DNA of 64,000 nucleotides from Apoda limacodes (GCA_946406115.1 OX291544.1:3844001-3908000), one strand, 5' to 3'; counted from the first letter of the stretch, positions 1 to 12,689 are shown. Notes: generated by a model from the letters alone, not told the origin. Numbers and translations are program-made.

Positions 1-1183
1 TCTAATGGTATGCAAATTTTACCCTTTACCGCGTACGAAACCATACTTTTTTTTCTTACCTACGAATGGTGAAATAAATTAACGAAGCTAAGCAATTCCA
101 TAGTAAATGTATTTTTAATGATATAAAACGTGTTTATTGTAAGCCGATTTGTGACAATTCTTTGGCACTACTCTTCTATTCACATGCAGAATGGACTTTT
201 TTTGTTAAATAGCTGCTACGAATCAACCCTATAAAGACACAATTCTGCACGTTCACGGCTAAAGACCCCAATTTACTAAGTGCCTACAATTCCAGAACAC
301 ACTCCATATCATCTCCTAGAGTATTGGTATCCTTGGCGTTGGTGTTATTTGCCATCTTAGGAGTATAAAAAAGAAGAACGTCGGTTACTTTTTATCCCAG
401 AGAAAATAAAAAGATCCCGCAGGAATTACCTAATTCTACTTAGATGAACTCTAAATACAGGTAATTAGAGCTTGATATAGCAAACTTTCTTACTATCCAG
501 ATGCAGCCAAGGAAATCCTACGCTAATAACCGAATTTAGCGCTAGTGAAGCCGCTGGCAACAGTTAGTACGTATATAAATACATACATAAAGCAAACTTT
601 ACATACACCCTCAAATAAATATACATATAATAAAAACAAATATATATCAAGAATTAATAGAACTAAACTCACACAGGTACATTTAATGTTTATTTAATTA
701 ACTGCAAACTCCGCTTGTTATCAAGCTTACTTGATTATAAATTACTATAAATAATACCAGCCTGTATATTATTTATAGTAATTTATATTCCGATTGAAGA
801 GATAGTACTGGCTACGTTAATTCTTAGTTCATCGTCCCACAGGAATATAAAGTCGTCGTCTTGGACTTTGAATCCATCACCTACATAGCTGCAAAGTTAA
901 GTTGATGATAACATGTTCAAAGGTTCATGCAAAGGTTATTGACATTTACCGGAAAATTTGTGTTTTAAAATTGAACGTTTTTACTAAAAAAAAAAGTGAA
1001 CCAGTCCATATTTTGAATTTCTTATTATGCAAAAATCATTATTCAGAAGAAGAAGTATAAATATCCAAATCATAAAGTTGTTATCAAACCGTAGATATAC
1101 TACTCGACTTGAAAGTTTAATTTATCTGTAAAAAATTGAAATGTTTATAAATTAGTATCAAAATACTAAAAAATTATCCTTGT
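1..1183. other. Non-coding flank downstream of esterase pseudogene A
   Basis: No supported gene. The stretch is AT-rich. Positions 511-574 carry a dispersed motif (a 'CCTACGCTAATAACCGAA' type core followed by 'GCCGCTGGCAA') that recurs at 8560-8618 and, more diverged, at 46242-46290. A short perfect hairpin sits at 737-787 and is listed separately. Confidence 0.6.
737..787. repeat. AT-rich hairpin, about 20-bp perfect arms
   Basis: Positions 737-756 are the exact reverse complement of 767-786, with a 10-nt loop (757-766); one more pair (736/787) extends the stem. It is AT-rich and lies beyond the 3' end of the decayed esterase. It could be a solo palindromic remnant of a small transposon; no target duplication is evident. 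Confidence 0.75.
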
Positions 1184-3223
1184 TTATTCAATTATTTCTC
1201 TTTTCCGATATTTGGAGTATATATTTTTCCATAAGTTGAAAGCATCGGGACGAAGGCGTCGGGTCTCTGAAAGAAGATGCAAGTTGATGAAAGTTATTTG
1301 GAAAAAAAATAACAGATATTTTTTTGTGCACTACTGCAAATTTTAATGTCTGGAAGTATTTGTTTTCTCTATATCTTAAAGCGGAATGACCCCAAAAAGA
1401 TGTAGGTTTCCATATTCACAGGAAATCCGTAACTAATGTTGTGCTAAATTTTTACTTCATGATTTGACATTTTGTTTTGGATGTTAATAGCACCATTTGA
1501 AGCGCTGGTGTGATCGGAATTGGCAATCATAAGATACGAGTCGGAGAATTGTCCTTTCCACCGAGGCTAAACTTAATCCTTCTGACGACTACTGCAAGGA
1601 AAATACAAGTTCCGAGACTTTTTTTTAAATATTTTACACTGGATTTTGGTGGCAGTAAGTAGTAAATAAGGAAATGTTTCCGTTTGGTGTTAAACTGCCC
1701 ATGTCTTTATCCTCACTTAAAATGTATATAAATTATTGATATAAAAATAACTTTGCCCTTTTGTTGTCTTATATTTTTTATGGTTTTGTAGCCAAATGGC
1801 ATAAACTGTATCCTTAAAATGTCGTCATGTTACATATGGCCGTATGTCAATGACTTATAATTATGCTGCCTTTCTATTCTTTCTTAATATTTAAATGGTA
1901 ACTCAGACATATTTTTTTAACGTAACCTATTATCTGAATCTAAGTTTAGGTATTCAGAGTCCAGAGTTGATTTTTTTACTTTACTGTTCAGCTCTTAAAT
2001 CGCCTAAAACTTGGAATAAGAAACGTGCTTTTATACAAGAGTTTCTAATGTTTCAAAATTCAAGAAAAAAAGACCTTCTCTGCTGGTTGTTCCAAATATT
2101 ACAGATACATTTTTTGGCTTCTTAGTCAGTAAGTATACGGAAGATCAGTTAAGAATGGTTCCATACCATCAAACTTCTTTTCTATACACGGCAAGTACGT
2201 TAAACGTATTTCTAGGTATTCATTAAACGATTTTTCCATCCATGGCTTAACTAAATCTTTGTAATGCATTCTGGAAAATAAATTGTAAAGCTCATGTGTA
2301 TCATTAGTATCAAATCCTAACTCCTTGGCCAAAAGACTAGCAGACCATATTGGCTGTCTATTAATAACCCAATAGACTTCTTTGAAATAGACCTTCAGAA
2401 GATTCAGAAGCTAGCAATAATGCTACAGAAGTCCCTCCCGCACTCTCTCCTAAAAATGTGATGTTATCGAGATCACCTCCAAAAGCAGCTATATTTTTCT
2501 TTGTCCATCGTAAAGCTGCTATCTGGTCTTTCAAGCCTGCGTTGCCTGGAGCTTCTTTAATACCTGGGAATATGAACCCAAGAGGTCCAAGTCGATAGTT
2601 AAAAGTAACTAAAATCACATTTTGAAAAAAATAGTTACAAAGATAAGTTTTCCACCATTTCCTATGGCAAATCCACCACCATGGACATAGAACATTACTG
2701 GAAAGGGCCCTTTGGTTAAGGCTGGTACATAAATATTTATATTTAAACAGTCTTCTTCGCCGATGACTCCAGACAAAAACTCCTGTGGACACATATGGAT
2801 GTCTTATGTTGCCTGAAATATCCCTTCCCATGTTGGTGGTGACAGCGGTGCCTAAAAATGTTTGATGTCTTTTATTGTTATTGACATTAAATATTGCTAA
2901 GTAGAGGTACATTTCTTCATAAGAAAAAAGTTATAATATTGTTAAATAATTAAAAATAAAATTGTTTTTTTTTTAAATTAATCTCTGTATTAGATATAAT
3001 TAACAGAATGCGTTACTTGGAAGCTGCTATTAGTTGTGGCGTAAGGTATTCCAAAGTACTCAAGTGTTGTACCATCTGCATTTATTTTACCAGTCAAAAC
3101 TCCTTGCTAAATTTTAACTTCTGGAGGTCGTTGTTTTATTAAATTGACGGTAAATAGTGTAAATAATATCCAATGCTTTTTGTTTAATATTATTTTGACC
3201 GATTTGAAAAAATCTTTTACCAT
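1184..3223 (-). pseudogene. Carboxylesterase pseudogene A (fourth array copy)
   Basis: Decayed copy of the neighbouring esterases. The exon 1 remnant (3017 to about 3170) reads ILFTLFTVNL, then PPEVKI, an in-frame TAG at 3107-3109 where the others have Glu, and ends with NSSFQ, lacking the Thr-Arg that precedes Phe-Gln elsewhere. Exon 2 starts at 2851 after a good acceptor (APLSPPTWEG), has a TAA at 2804-2806, a frameshift near 2630 after HGGGF...GGKL, then an intact stretch with GLKDQIAALRW and GESAGG, a small frame-shifting deletion near 2385 and another frameshift near 2130. Esterase similarity (FGTTSREGLFF) fades around 1985; the part with the catalytic His is gone. Exon 3 (1266-1184) keeps the acceptor and DPTPSS, then jumps out of frame to DAFNLWKNIYSKYRKR, so about 95 nt are missing. 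A dispersed repeat (3201 onward) abuts exon 1 and would supply an in-frame ATG at 3221-3223. Confidence 0.92.
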
Positions 3224-3465
3224 TAGAAGCCGACATTATCCCTGATGAACATAGACTACTTTTTACCACGGGAAAATGCTTCATTCCTACGGGAAAACGT
3301 TAAATAGGACAACATTTGATTGTTTGTTTGTCTTTAATAGGCTCCGAAACTACTGGATCGATTTATAAAAAAATCTTTTACCATTAGAAGCCGACATTAT
3401 CCCTGATGAACATAGACTACTTCTTACCACGGGAAAATGCTTCATTCCTACGGGAAATAAGACAA
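3201..3465 (-). repeat. Dispersed repeat, two tandem partial copies
   Basis: A block containing a reverse-strand core like 'GATAATGTCGGCTTCTAATG' occurs twice, near 3205-3297 and 3370-3457, about 160 bp apart. A third copy lies in the opposite orientation at about 5372-5530. The 3' ends of this type run into 'TATAATATTAGTA', a tail seen on common lepidopteran dispersed repeats. The right copy touches exon 1 of pseudogene A. Confidence 0.7.
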
Positions 3466-5312
3466 CGGGTAGTAAGAATTATCCTTCCGTACATTCCTAA
3501 TTAATAATAATAAAAATAATAATAATATTCTTTATGGCACAGTAAGACATACATTTAAGATAATTTATTAATTAAATAATAATTACTTAATTAATTACGG
3601 CTGAACCGATTGGGTTGAAATTTTATATGGGTATGTCGATGGTTTTCTGGATGATTCAGAAATACAATTGAACTCGGTAGGTGGCGCTGTTGTTGGTATG
3701 TCAACAATTAAACGGCTTGACCAATTGGGTTGAAATTTGAATGTGTATTTCCATGGTTTCACAGACACGAATGTATTATGTCTTTAAGGAAAGATTTTGA
3801 GGAGGTGCCGTTGGCAGAAGCTATGTACTATAAATTTAATAAACAAGTGGGTGATATCATTGATTAAGGTACTGATGTAGCTTATAGTAATAGATAACCA
3901 TTAATGATTTCACATTGATTATTATTAACTTCTCTTTAAGATGAGAAGTTACTACGAGTATAACGGGTCCTATAACATAAATTACTGATATTGTTTTTTT
4001 TCAGGTTAGACCTGAAAAATTAATTGCAACTAGTTTTAGTGTTCTCTCTCCCTCTGTGTGTGAGTATGTGATTTGCCTTATCTATATCTTAATCGATTTA
4101 AATTTCCTTCACCCGGAATCGAAGTGATTGGATTTTGAGAAATAATGAACCAGGATAAAAATCATCTTTCTTGGTAAATTTTTTCGTACGTGGAACTGAG
4201 TTCTGTTGGGTTAATTAATTATTATTTTTTATTCAAAATGGCGGATCCAGTATGGCGTCCATTTTTTAGCAAAAAATATTTAGTATGATGAAACAAGTTC
4301 TATTACCACTAAATTTGTTGATTTTTAACGTGATTATTGTCTAATGTTCAATTATTTTTTTCTAGACTTCAAAATGGAGGTTATCAGTTTGACCCGTATG
4401 ATTGTAATATTGTCAGAATTGTACAGATTTTGTGTATGTTAGTCTTTACCAGCTTCTAAACCTGTGAGCTAAATTTCATAAGTGTATGTATGTATGTAAT
4501 TATGTATTACGTATTACTTGGTATAGTTCAACTTAGGGAACAGTACAAGTTTCATCAAAATCGGTTCAGTAGTTTTTGAGATAAAGAGTTAAGTGTGTAT
4601 AAGTCACGTGGAAAACGTGTCGTTGACTTAACAGCTGAATTCTTACACATGTCATTATGTACATTGTTTCAATGTTTTCATGCAGTTAGGCTCTAGCTAA
4701 ACAATCTATAGTAAATATGCCAATTACTTTTTTAAAATCAGTGCCAGCCTTAGTTTCAAAGAAATATTAACATGAGTAACTACTGTTAATTTACACAGTA
4801 GGTATGAAACTAAAACGAAATCTGGAATAGCATCAAGTATACAAAACTAAAAATAATTAATGAACAAACTTACTTATAAATATATATAAAAGTCTATTGT
4901 ATTATAAATACACGAATTCAAAAAAGGGTTTGAAATCGACTTCGGGAGCGGTTGGCGCTCGCCTATTGATGGGGCGGGGTGTGTGGAGTGTTCAACAGTA
5001 CTAGTATCGCATACTACTACTACGACCTAGGATTTTTACTACGACTACAAATTGACAACATTTACTTCAAATATTAGGCTAACACTGACCTCAAAAAATA
5101 GGTGGCATATTTAATATAGATTTTTTATATTTATTTTATTTTTTTATTTTCAATTTAATCATTTGTATTTTTAAAGAAATATTAGTCTATTAGATATTAT
5201 TAGATTTTTAAAACTATAAGTTATGGGTAATATCTTTGAGTTGAATATTTCAAAAAGGCAATCACAAATTGAAAAAAAAACTGTTTAGTAACCTCACAAT
5301 AATTTTTAACTA
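3466..5312. other. Intergenic spacer with repeat fragments
   Basis: No gene supported. Two similar short blocks at about 3600-3660 and 3710-3765 (each with 'ATTGGGTTGAAATTT') are repeat fragments. Positions 4440-4610 hold a 'TTCATCAAAATCGGTTCAGT' and 'AGTTTTTGAGATAAAGAG' tract, a tail type common on lepidopteran interspersed elements. The rest is featureless AT-rich DNA. Confidence 0.55.
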
Positions 5313-5352
5313 CTAACTGAATGAATTATTTGACGATAATTCATTCAGTTAG
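5313..5352. repeat. Short hairpin, 16-bp arms
   Basis: CTAACTGAATGAATTA (5313-5328) is exactly reverse-complementary to 5337-5352, with an 8-nt loop. It lies just downstream of gene B's last exon on the transcribed (minus) strand side, about 430 bp past the stop, so a role in 3' end formation is possible but unsupported. Confidence 0.7.
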
Positions 5353-5371
5353 GTGAAATATTTTATGAATA

Positions 5372-5530
5372 GGAATGAAGCCTATGTTCATCAGTGATAA
5401 TGTCGGCATCTAATGGTAAAAGATTTTTTCAAATCGGTCCAGTAGTTTCAGAGCCTATTCAACACAAACAAACAAACAATCAAATCTTTCCTCTTTATAA
5501 TATTAGTAAAAATAAAATGACTTTGACTGT
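5372..5530 (+). repeat. Dispersed repeat, third copy
   Basis: Plus-strand copy of the family at 3201-3465: it shares 'TCTAATGGTAAAAGATTTTT', continues 'CAAATCGGTCCAGTAGTTTC' and ends near 'CTTTATAATATTAGTA'. An 86-codon open frame across it (5394-5654) is a by-product of the repeat. Confidence 0.7.
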
Positions 5531-5781
5531 GGCCTGGCCGGCGCGCCGACAGACGGACAGTCTTGGCGAAACTAAAAGAGTTCCTTGTTTGACAGTGAAA
5601 CCCCTAAAAACTGGTCAAGATGTATACGTACATATTCGGCCTCGTTACGCATAAAATGTGAACAAATAGATCATGTAGTATGGAAATAATTTGTATATAA
5701 ACATGATGAGCTTATAGTTCTGTAATTTTGTTTGGATTTGGATCTCTAAAACAAAACACTGAATGACATTAAATATATTGA

Positions 5782-8700
5782 TTACACTAATTTTCTTCGA
5801 TGTTTCTGATAGATATCGCTCCACATTTTGTAAGCTTTTGGATTTGGCATAGGTCCCATTTTTAGTTTGTCTTCAATATACAAAAATTGCAATTTCTCTC
5901 TTGTACTTGGCTCCCATTTTACTGGCAAATCGTTCACTGATGATGGTGGTGTAGGATCTCTAGAAAAATAAATGCAACACAGGAATGAATAAGTTTAATA
6001 TTAAAAAAAAAAAATATGTTTTAAATCGATGTAAGTAACTGATTTCTTTTGTTAGGACGACGATATACCCTGATGTCCCAAAACTGTTTCTTAATGATTT
6101 AGGATTGAAGAAAAGCCACGTAGCAGAAATATGCATAAATTAATTTATAAAACCCGGAAATATTAAACATAGTAATTTTAAGGTAGCAAAAGACATGGGC
6201 ATCATTTTGAACAATTCCTTAGAACACATCCCATTGTACAAGCGGTAGAACACATACGTAAAACATAAAAGGGCAAAGTCTCTCCTCAGACTTAAGTGTT
6301 CGATACGGCAAGTGAGTTTGGGATCTTCAATAATTCTCACAGCCCGTCGTTGAACCGAGTCAAAAGAGCCAAGCTGGTATCCGGGTGCACCCGCCCAGAG
6401 ATGGCAAAAGTACGCCATATGTGGCCGAACTTACGACTTGTAAAGCAGCAACCTTTGCCCCGACGTGAAGTACTGCTTCGCTCTGATGAGTATACCAAGT
6501 TTTTTGGACGCCAGCTTGTTCAAGTCTTGCAAATAATCTCGGAACCGAACATCGCTGGAGATGTCAACACCAAGGATCCCATTGCTCTTGGAGATGGAGA
6601 GGGGAGTTTTTTGGAATTGTGGGACCACAGTGAATGGGGTTTTCTTTGCGGTGAAAGGCAGTTTTACCGTCCCCAGTGAGTGACCTTCGACAGAGTGGTC
6701 TCAACTTGAAACACAAGTTTTCCGCGCTTTTCCTCCACAACAAAACGAGGGATGTTTGCACAACCCGTGTAATAGGCGTCTCTGGTTTTGTAATCTGCAT
6801 AGCAATGTATGTTGTTGTTGTCCAACATGTCATTGATATGTAGTAGAAACAGCGTAGGAGACAGCACAGAGCCTTGTGATAATTTAACACCAGCATTAAT
6901 GTCCATGCTATCAGAGCAACTACCATCAACTAGGGCTCGTAAGCGTCTGCCGGACAAAAAGCTAACCACCCATTTGCACAAACCTTCGGGCACTCCGTAA
7001 GATAGCAACTTCGATAGAAGACCCAAGTGCCAGACCCGATCGACCGCCTTCGCTATGTTCAGGCTACATGCCTATGCCTCCCCCTGACTCTCAATGGCTT
7101 GTGCCGATAGGTGTGTGAAGGTCACCAGTCGAGCAACCCTGGCGAAAGCCATATTGACGGTCGCTGACCAGTTCGTGTTTTTGTAGGTATCTTAGAAGCT
7201 CTTACTATCACCACCAAAAATGAAAAAAAGAGAAAAATAAGAAAAAGAGAAAACTAAAAAAATAAATCTTATAAAAATCACATCCTAATGATTTTGGTTG
7301 TTGCTGATCTCGATATTTTTGGTAGGACTCACCTTAATTTTATATTATTTCATTTTAAAAGATTTCATTACGGTTTGAATTTTTCAAAATAAAAAACTAG
7401 TCATAAACGTGTCTCGATAAGTGAAAGCAACACAAAACGTGATATGCAAGTTCAATCCGAGGCACTCTTAGACTATTTCTAGCTGGCGTTAGGTATATTC
7501 GAGCAAGGTGACTCACCTCACTCCACACACCACACTCACATTAATTTTGGATTTAGGATTCAGAAGTGAATTTGATTAGATATTCTAGTACGTTTTAAGT
7601 ATTCTAGTACGTTCTAAGTAAGTTTTAAGCAATTTCTTACAGTAAGACTAAGCTCTACTGTATGTAGGTACAAAAACTTGCAATGTTTTGCTTCTGTTTT
7701 ATTTGTGTAAGATGAGTTAGCTATAGATATAATTTGGGAATTTTCTTGTAAAATCATTAAAGTATTTTAAAATATTATATAATATATCATTCCTATCAAA
7801 CGACTTCGTACATAGCTTTATACTACTACTACCATCCGTCTCGATATTAAACAAGAATTGAGGTTTTAGCTCTTGCTTAAAAAAACAACTGATCATAACC
7901 AAGCAACAGGATACTACCGACGCATCCAAAAGTTAAAGTTCAATAACTTACTTAAAAGTACAAAAGTGAACTAGAATGTTACCCATGTAATCAAATCATC
8001 AATTTTCTGTGTACATGAAATAAAAAAAGTATCTGCAAATAAAATAGTTTAACACATTTGTGGTTTAATTTTTTTTAATATATCTTATGAAAAAAAACAT
8101 AGTAGGTAGGTTCTTGTAGATTTCCAACTACATGCTCGTTTCCATGGCAAAACATGAATGAATGAAACAATAAGATTAATCAAATCTTTCAACTAAATAG
8201 TAGGAACGGGGGGATGCATATCTACTATTTAGTTAAAAATCTTGGATAGTGCTTACAATTGGACCCTCGGTGCGTAATATAGGCCTGAATAAAGTACATT
8301 CAAACATTTTACTAAATTGACCATAAATTTATAAAACGGCTTCATAAGTTAGTTTCTCACACACATGTACTATCACATCAAACTATAAATAAAATGTCCT
8401 AATATATTACATACTATATTAATATATTTTTTCTAAAAAGTCGGATCGGTATGAAACTGAGCACACATATACACACATATACACTATATAACCGAGCTTA
8501 ATCGAACTATAACTACAGCTATAGCTTGCTATAACAAACTTCATTAGTAGTATTATTAAGGAGTTCCACGCCGATAACCAAAGATAAGGAAGACGGAGCC
8601 GCTGGCAAAAACTAAACGAACAAAAAAATTGACGTTTGAAAAAAAAACAACCTGGGGTGATTCAGGGTTTATTGGGAAATTATCGCGGTTAAATTATGAG

Positions 8701-10935
8701 TTAATACATACCCGTACTTAGCAAAGTTAGTCCACATTTTAGTCATGTACTTGATAATTTTTTGGTCTTCTTTTTTTATCCTAAATGGCCATATTATTCC
8801 ATTAAACAAATACAAAACTTCATCACCGTGACACGCGCCTTCTACATGTCTAAAGCCTAGGAAGAATTTCATATAGTTTCTGTATCCATCATAATTGAAG
8901 TAATAGTTATATATGCTAGCGTTAGTATGTTTAACATATAATTCTGATTCAAATATAGCAGGCATTTCAAAATAAATATCGGTATAGTAATCTGTTAAAT
9001 TCATTATTGTTTTAATGTCAATTTTTTCTTGTCCGAAATAGAATTCTTTAACTTGTTTTGCAACTAAATGCTCCTCGCTTTTAGAATCAAATTTTAGATC
9101 TGTCGTAAATAAATACTGATTGTTTTTGATCTCTAAATCTTCTTCAGAATCTAGTTTTACAAAAAATAGTCCTTCTTTACTGAGTGTGCCTTGCATTATC
9201 GATATGTTTCTTGGATTTTTTGAGATTAAATTGTATGGAATATCAATCAAAAACGGCTCTACTCCAGGTAGTACTCTTTCAACACAAGGTAACTGTGTAA
9301 GCTGAGTCTCCCAGTGTATATCAAATGGCTTTTTCACCATTGGTCTCATTAACTCCCTGGCAGAAAGCTTAGAAAATATCGAGTATAACTCGTGAGGATC
9401 TTCAGTATCATAACCGAATTCCTTAGCCAGTAGACTAGCTGACCAAACTGGTCTTCTATCTAAAGCCCAATTAGATAAAGAATTACCACTTTGTATGATA
9501 GCTCTTTTGAACAATCCTTCAGTTGCTTTGTTAGACAGCAACAACGATACTGATGCCCCTCCAGCGCTTTCTCCAAATATCGTAATATTATCAGGGTCTC
9601 CTCCAAACGCCGCTATATTTTTCTTAACCCATCTCAAAGCAGCTAATTGATCTTTTAAGCCAGCATTACCTGGTGCTTCTTTAATACCAAGACACAAAAA
9701 ACCTAAAGGTCCGAGCCTATAGTTAAAAGTTATTAAAATTACGTTGTGGTTTACTAGTAACTCCGATCCAAAAAATAGTTTTCCTCCATTGCCCATTATA
9801 AAAGCGCCTCCGTGAATATAAAACATAACTGGAAATGGACCCTTGACCAATGCTGGCACAAACACGTTTATTTTCAGACAATCTTCGGTACCTATCCAAC
9901 CTGAAAACACGTGTTGTGTGCACATATACATTTCATCTGTTGCTTTAAATACTCCATGCCATGACGGTGGAGGCAGAGGTGCCTGAAAAAAAAAACAATT
10001 TGTCTGACCTTACGAGAACTAGGATAATGCAACTATAAAAGCTTTCCTCATTGTATCTAAGCATCCGAAACCATTATCACCATATAGAGATTTCTACCAG
10101 ACAAAATTTGTACCTCTATTAAAGCCAAACCAGAAAATGACGGTAAGTGTAAACCTGATAAAAAGTCCTAAAAAGACAACCATCCATACATAGATAAAAG
10201 GAAATATAATCCGTCAAATGCGACTTGGAATCGCGCGCCACGAATTCTGTATCACTATATAATTTACTAACCCTATAAAAACTACCTCTCGGCTGTTGCC
10301 CATCCGAAAACTAACCAAACCCGACGTTGCTTAACTTTGCATATCGCTTCCAATAAACAAATGTTGCTGGGCCACTAGTATAATAATCGATTATTTGTGC
10401 TAGATGACTTCTATATGGTAATTTATTACACTTGGCCAGTTTGTATAATTTATTTTATACTTTAGACCTCAGACTATAATCTCGGCAAGATTGAGGCTTT
10501 TATATATTACTAATATATTTTGTTGATTTTTTTTTATTATTTGTTAGGTTTGTATTCGCTATAACAAAACATTTTCTGTGAAAATATCAAGATTCTACCT
10601 TCGTTTATTCTACCTAAGGCCGGATGGACGGACGGACGGACGGCCAGAGAGACAGCATAGGCTTAATAATAGGACTTCGTTAAGATCCGTTTTGTACGGA
10701 ACTCAGGATTTATTTTATATTAATATTTAAATTTTACCTGGAACCGTGTGCTTCTATTGGTTGAGGCGTAAGGAATTCCGAGATACTCAAAGACAGTTCC
10801 GTCAGAATTTATTTTACCACTAACAGTTCCTTGTTCGATGTTCACTTCCGGAGCTGGCTGCTCAACCAAATTCGTCGCAAACAGTGTGAAAAGTATTACA
10901 TTTTTATAACTTATTTTTATATATAGCGAATTCAT
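5782..10935 (-). CDS. Secreted carboxylesterase (gene B), 3 exons, 548 aa
   Basis: Exons 10935-10738, 9982-8712 and 5959-5782 (stop TAA at 5784-5782). Splices are canonical: CAG|GTAAAA with TTTTCAG|GCA (phase 0) and TACGG|GTATGT with TTCTAG|A (phase 2, rebuilding Gly before DPTPP). The predicted alpha/beta-hydrolase serine esterase hydrolyses carboxylic esters. An N-terminal hydrophobic segment (VILFTLFATNL, about residues 13-23) looks like a signal peptide and the C-terminus (KHRRKLV) has no ER-retention signal, so secretion is inferred. Motifs: oxyanion HGGAF (about 123-127), GLKDQ, nucleophile elbow GESAG (Ser about 205), Glu about 336 in SKEGLFF, His about 451 in GACHGDE, and the EDCL Cys of the conserved first disulfide. 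Intron 2 carries a LINE relic. Only one ATG opens exon 1. Substrate unknown; the overall sequence recalls lepidopteran gut-type esterases of the carboxyl/cholinesterase family (from memory). Confidence 0.94.
6130..7195 (-). mobile_element. LINE relic (Jockey-like reverse transcriptase) in gene B intron 2
   Basis: Reading the minus strand, reverse-transcriptase pieces occur in order: YGFRQGCSTGDL (about 7150), a palm stretch with LSQGSVLSPTLFLLHINDML and HCYADY (7026-6664), where the catalytic Y-A-D-D has become Y-A-D-Y, then GVDISSDVRFRDYL and KLASKKLG (6628-6431), then CHLWAGAPGYQL and FDSVQRRAVRIIEDPKL (6418-6140). Frames are broken between pieces, so it is inactive. It is 5'-truncated. The same lineage appears at 33395-33760. 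It lies in the same orientation as the host gene. Confidence 0.88.
8560..8618. repeat. Dispersed repeat fragment shared with 511-574 and 46242-46290
   Basis: 'GGAGTTCCACGCCGATAACC' followed by 'GGAGCCGCTGGCAAAAACTA' matches the fragment at 511-574 and, in its first half, the fragment at 46242-46290. It lies in intron 2 of gene B just past the donor site. Confidence 0.55.
10600..10715. repeat. Fragment of the 'GGGTTCCGT' dispersed family with GGAC microsatellite
   Basis: Contains a (GGAC)n run around 10625-10643 and 'CGTTTTGTACGGAACTCAGG', features of the repeat family seen more completely at 60347-60770 (which carries the complementary CCGT run and 'ACGGAACCCT'). It lies in intron 1 of gene B, immediately downstream of exon 1. 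Confidence 0.5.
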
Positions 10936-11739
10936 AATTAATTGTTAAATAAATGTTGTTGATCACAGACGAGTTCATTCGCTCGAGATAGATTTTACAA
11001 TGGGAATTATTCATGTTTACGTTTCATTAGAACATAAATCTGATAAACTTGCCCGGCGATATCGAAATGTGAACAACTTAAATAGGTGATTATGTTCGTT
11101 GTGTAGCCATCTTCTAAAAGTAGTTCCGTCGTCTATGTTGTAGGTTTTGGTGTAAGTGGTGGTCAATTAAAACATAGTAAAACAAATAATTACAAACTAA
11201 TAATTTTATTCAATCTAAATATTGTGTGACGTAGTACCTATGATGTGTGACGTAGTGGCATATTGCGTGTCCGAGTTATTTATGTATAACATTTTGAGCG
11301 CTAATGGATTTTCACACTTATTAATAATATTTATTTAAGTCACTACACCATTACTTATGTTCCAATAGAGGGCATTAAATCATGTCAATTGAAAGAATAA
11401 GCACCTATAGCCTACAAGACAGTGACGTTTTTTGAAAATAAAAGTAGAAGATTTCGGATGATACCACGCCCAGAAAAAGTATGTTGAAGAACTTACAAAG
11501 AAAGAAAACGATAACGCCAAAATTGGATACTTCCCATGTTGAAGGGATGTTTTACAATTATGATTCGGCGTAGCACAGATGATTATAATGTGGACAGATG
11601 ACCTACATAGTCAATGGTTGCAGGCGGCTGAATCTCGGTCGTTTTGTAGACAGTTGAGACTCTCGGTAGACTAGATGCCATTCTACATTCTACTGCCCTC
11701 CGTTACTGCTATTTCTCATTATTCCATTAAGATATATCT
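10936..11739. other. Upstream region of gene B
   Basis: Non-coding. The first ~150 bp upstream of the gene B start would hold its promoter; I see no convincing TATA box. The remainder shows no gene and no clear repeat. Confidence 0.5.
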
Positions 11740-12090
11740 TATGAACTTGAGCTATAGAGAACAGTAGCTGAATGGAGAAGATTATTTACCTTCAGAAAAG
11801 AGCAGTAAGGATTATCTCTCACAAGAAATATCGTACATAGCACCGCCAAAGAACTATTCAAAAAATTAATAATTCTGACATTACCTTTGCAGTATATCTA
11901 TGATATCGCCAAATATGTAAGATATAATATTAAACTCTTTGCGAACCCTTGAGAACTACATAACTTTTCTACCAGACAGGTAAAAACCTACAAAGCCTTA
12001 ATTGAAGACTAACCAAGAGCTCCAAGGCTATGTCTGCCGTGAGTCCAAAAATATATGACGCCCTGCCTGTTTAGGAAAGAATGAACCGTC
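11740..12090 (+). mobile_element. LINE relic, C-terminal reverse-transcriptase region
   Basis: Plus-strand frames give LQKRAVRIISHKKYR (from about 11800), then, after a frame shift, LFKKLIILTLPLQYIYDIAK and YVRYNIKLF, a pattern of the C-terminal part of CR1/Jockey-type LINE proteins (a 'QKRAIRII... LNILTLP..YIYE' signature known from that family). Stops interrupt it. The 74-codon frame at 12081-12305 directly after it shows nothing recognisable. Confidence 0.7.
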
Positions 12091-12689
12091 TAGTTGGTAT
12101 TCGGATCGGTCGAGCTAGTTCATTCTTAGCCTACTCTGTGCGCGTACGCACGCCAGTCACTCATATAATCTTTGGTAGAAAGGTCGCGGCCGTTGTTTAT
12201 AGATCTAATTCTATAGTTATAGTGAACAGAGAAACACAATACAGACATTCACATACACACTACATACAATCTTACTCAAAAAACGTTATTACAAAAAACA
12301 TCTGACGCCAAAAGGGGTAAGTTCTTGTAAATTTAACTTGAGACTCAAAATTTCTTAGCATTTTCGGCTACAGAAACTGGTAGGCAGACGTGGTTTTTCG
12401 GATCACCCTTTTTAACATAATAAACGGTTTTGTTAGTTTGTTTTTGTATTTGGGTCATATTACGTCGGATTTACAGTGAATTACAATTTAAGATTCGTGA
12501 CGTTGGGTCGCGTCGTTGATAGGCATAGTTTATCGGTCTTATCGCATTGCTCGTCGGACATTCGCAGTGTAGCTAATTAGGTACCCACTTTTTTTTGTTG
12601 TTGCGGTTCAAATAGATTGGAATAAATAGGTTTTAACCAATCTGACATGATGGTTTTCAGGTGCTTTAGGGATCGTTAATCGCCCCCGT

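Noticed and set aside
1895..2125. 76-codon plus-strand open frame
   Set aside because: It is antisense to the decayed exon 2 of esterase pseudogene A (the minus strand reads FGTTSREGLFF there).
5394..5654. 86-codon plus frame
   Set aside because: Lies across a dispersed repeat whose other copies are non-coding.
6296..6679. 127-codon plus-strand open frame
   Set aside because: Antisense shadow of the LINE reverse-transcriptase relic.
12081..12305. 74-codon plus frame
   Set aside because: Follows a LINE relic and contains nothing recognisable; probably chance.
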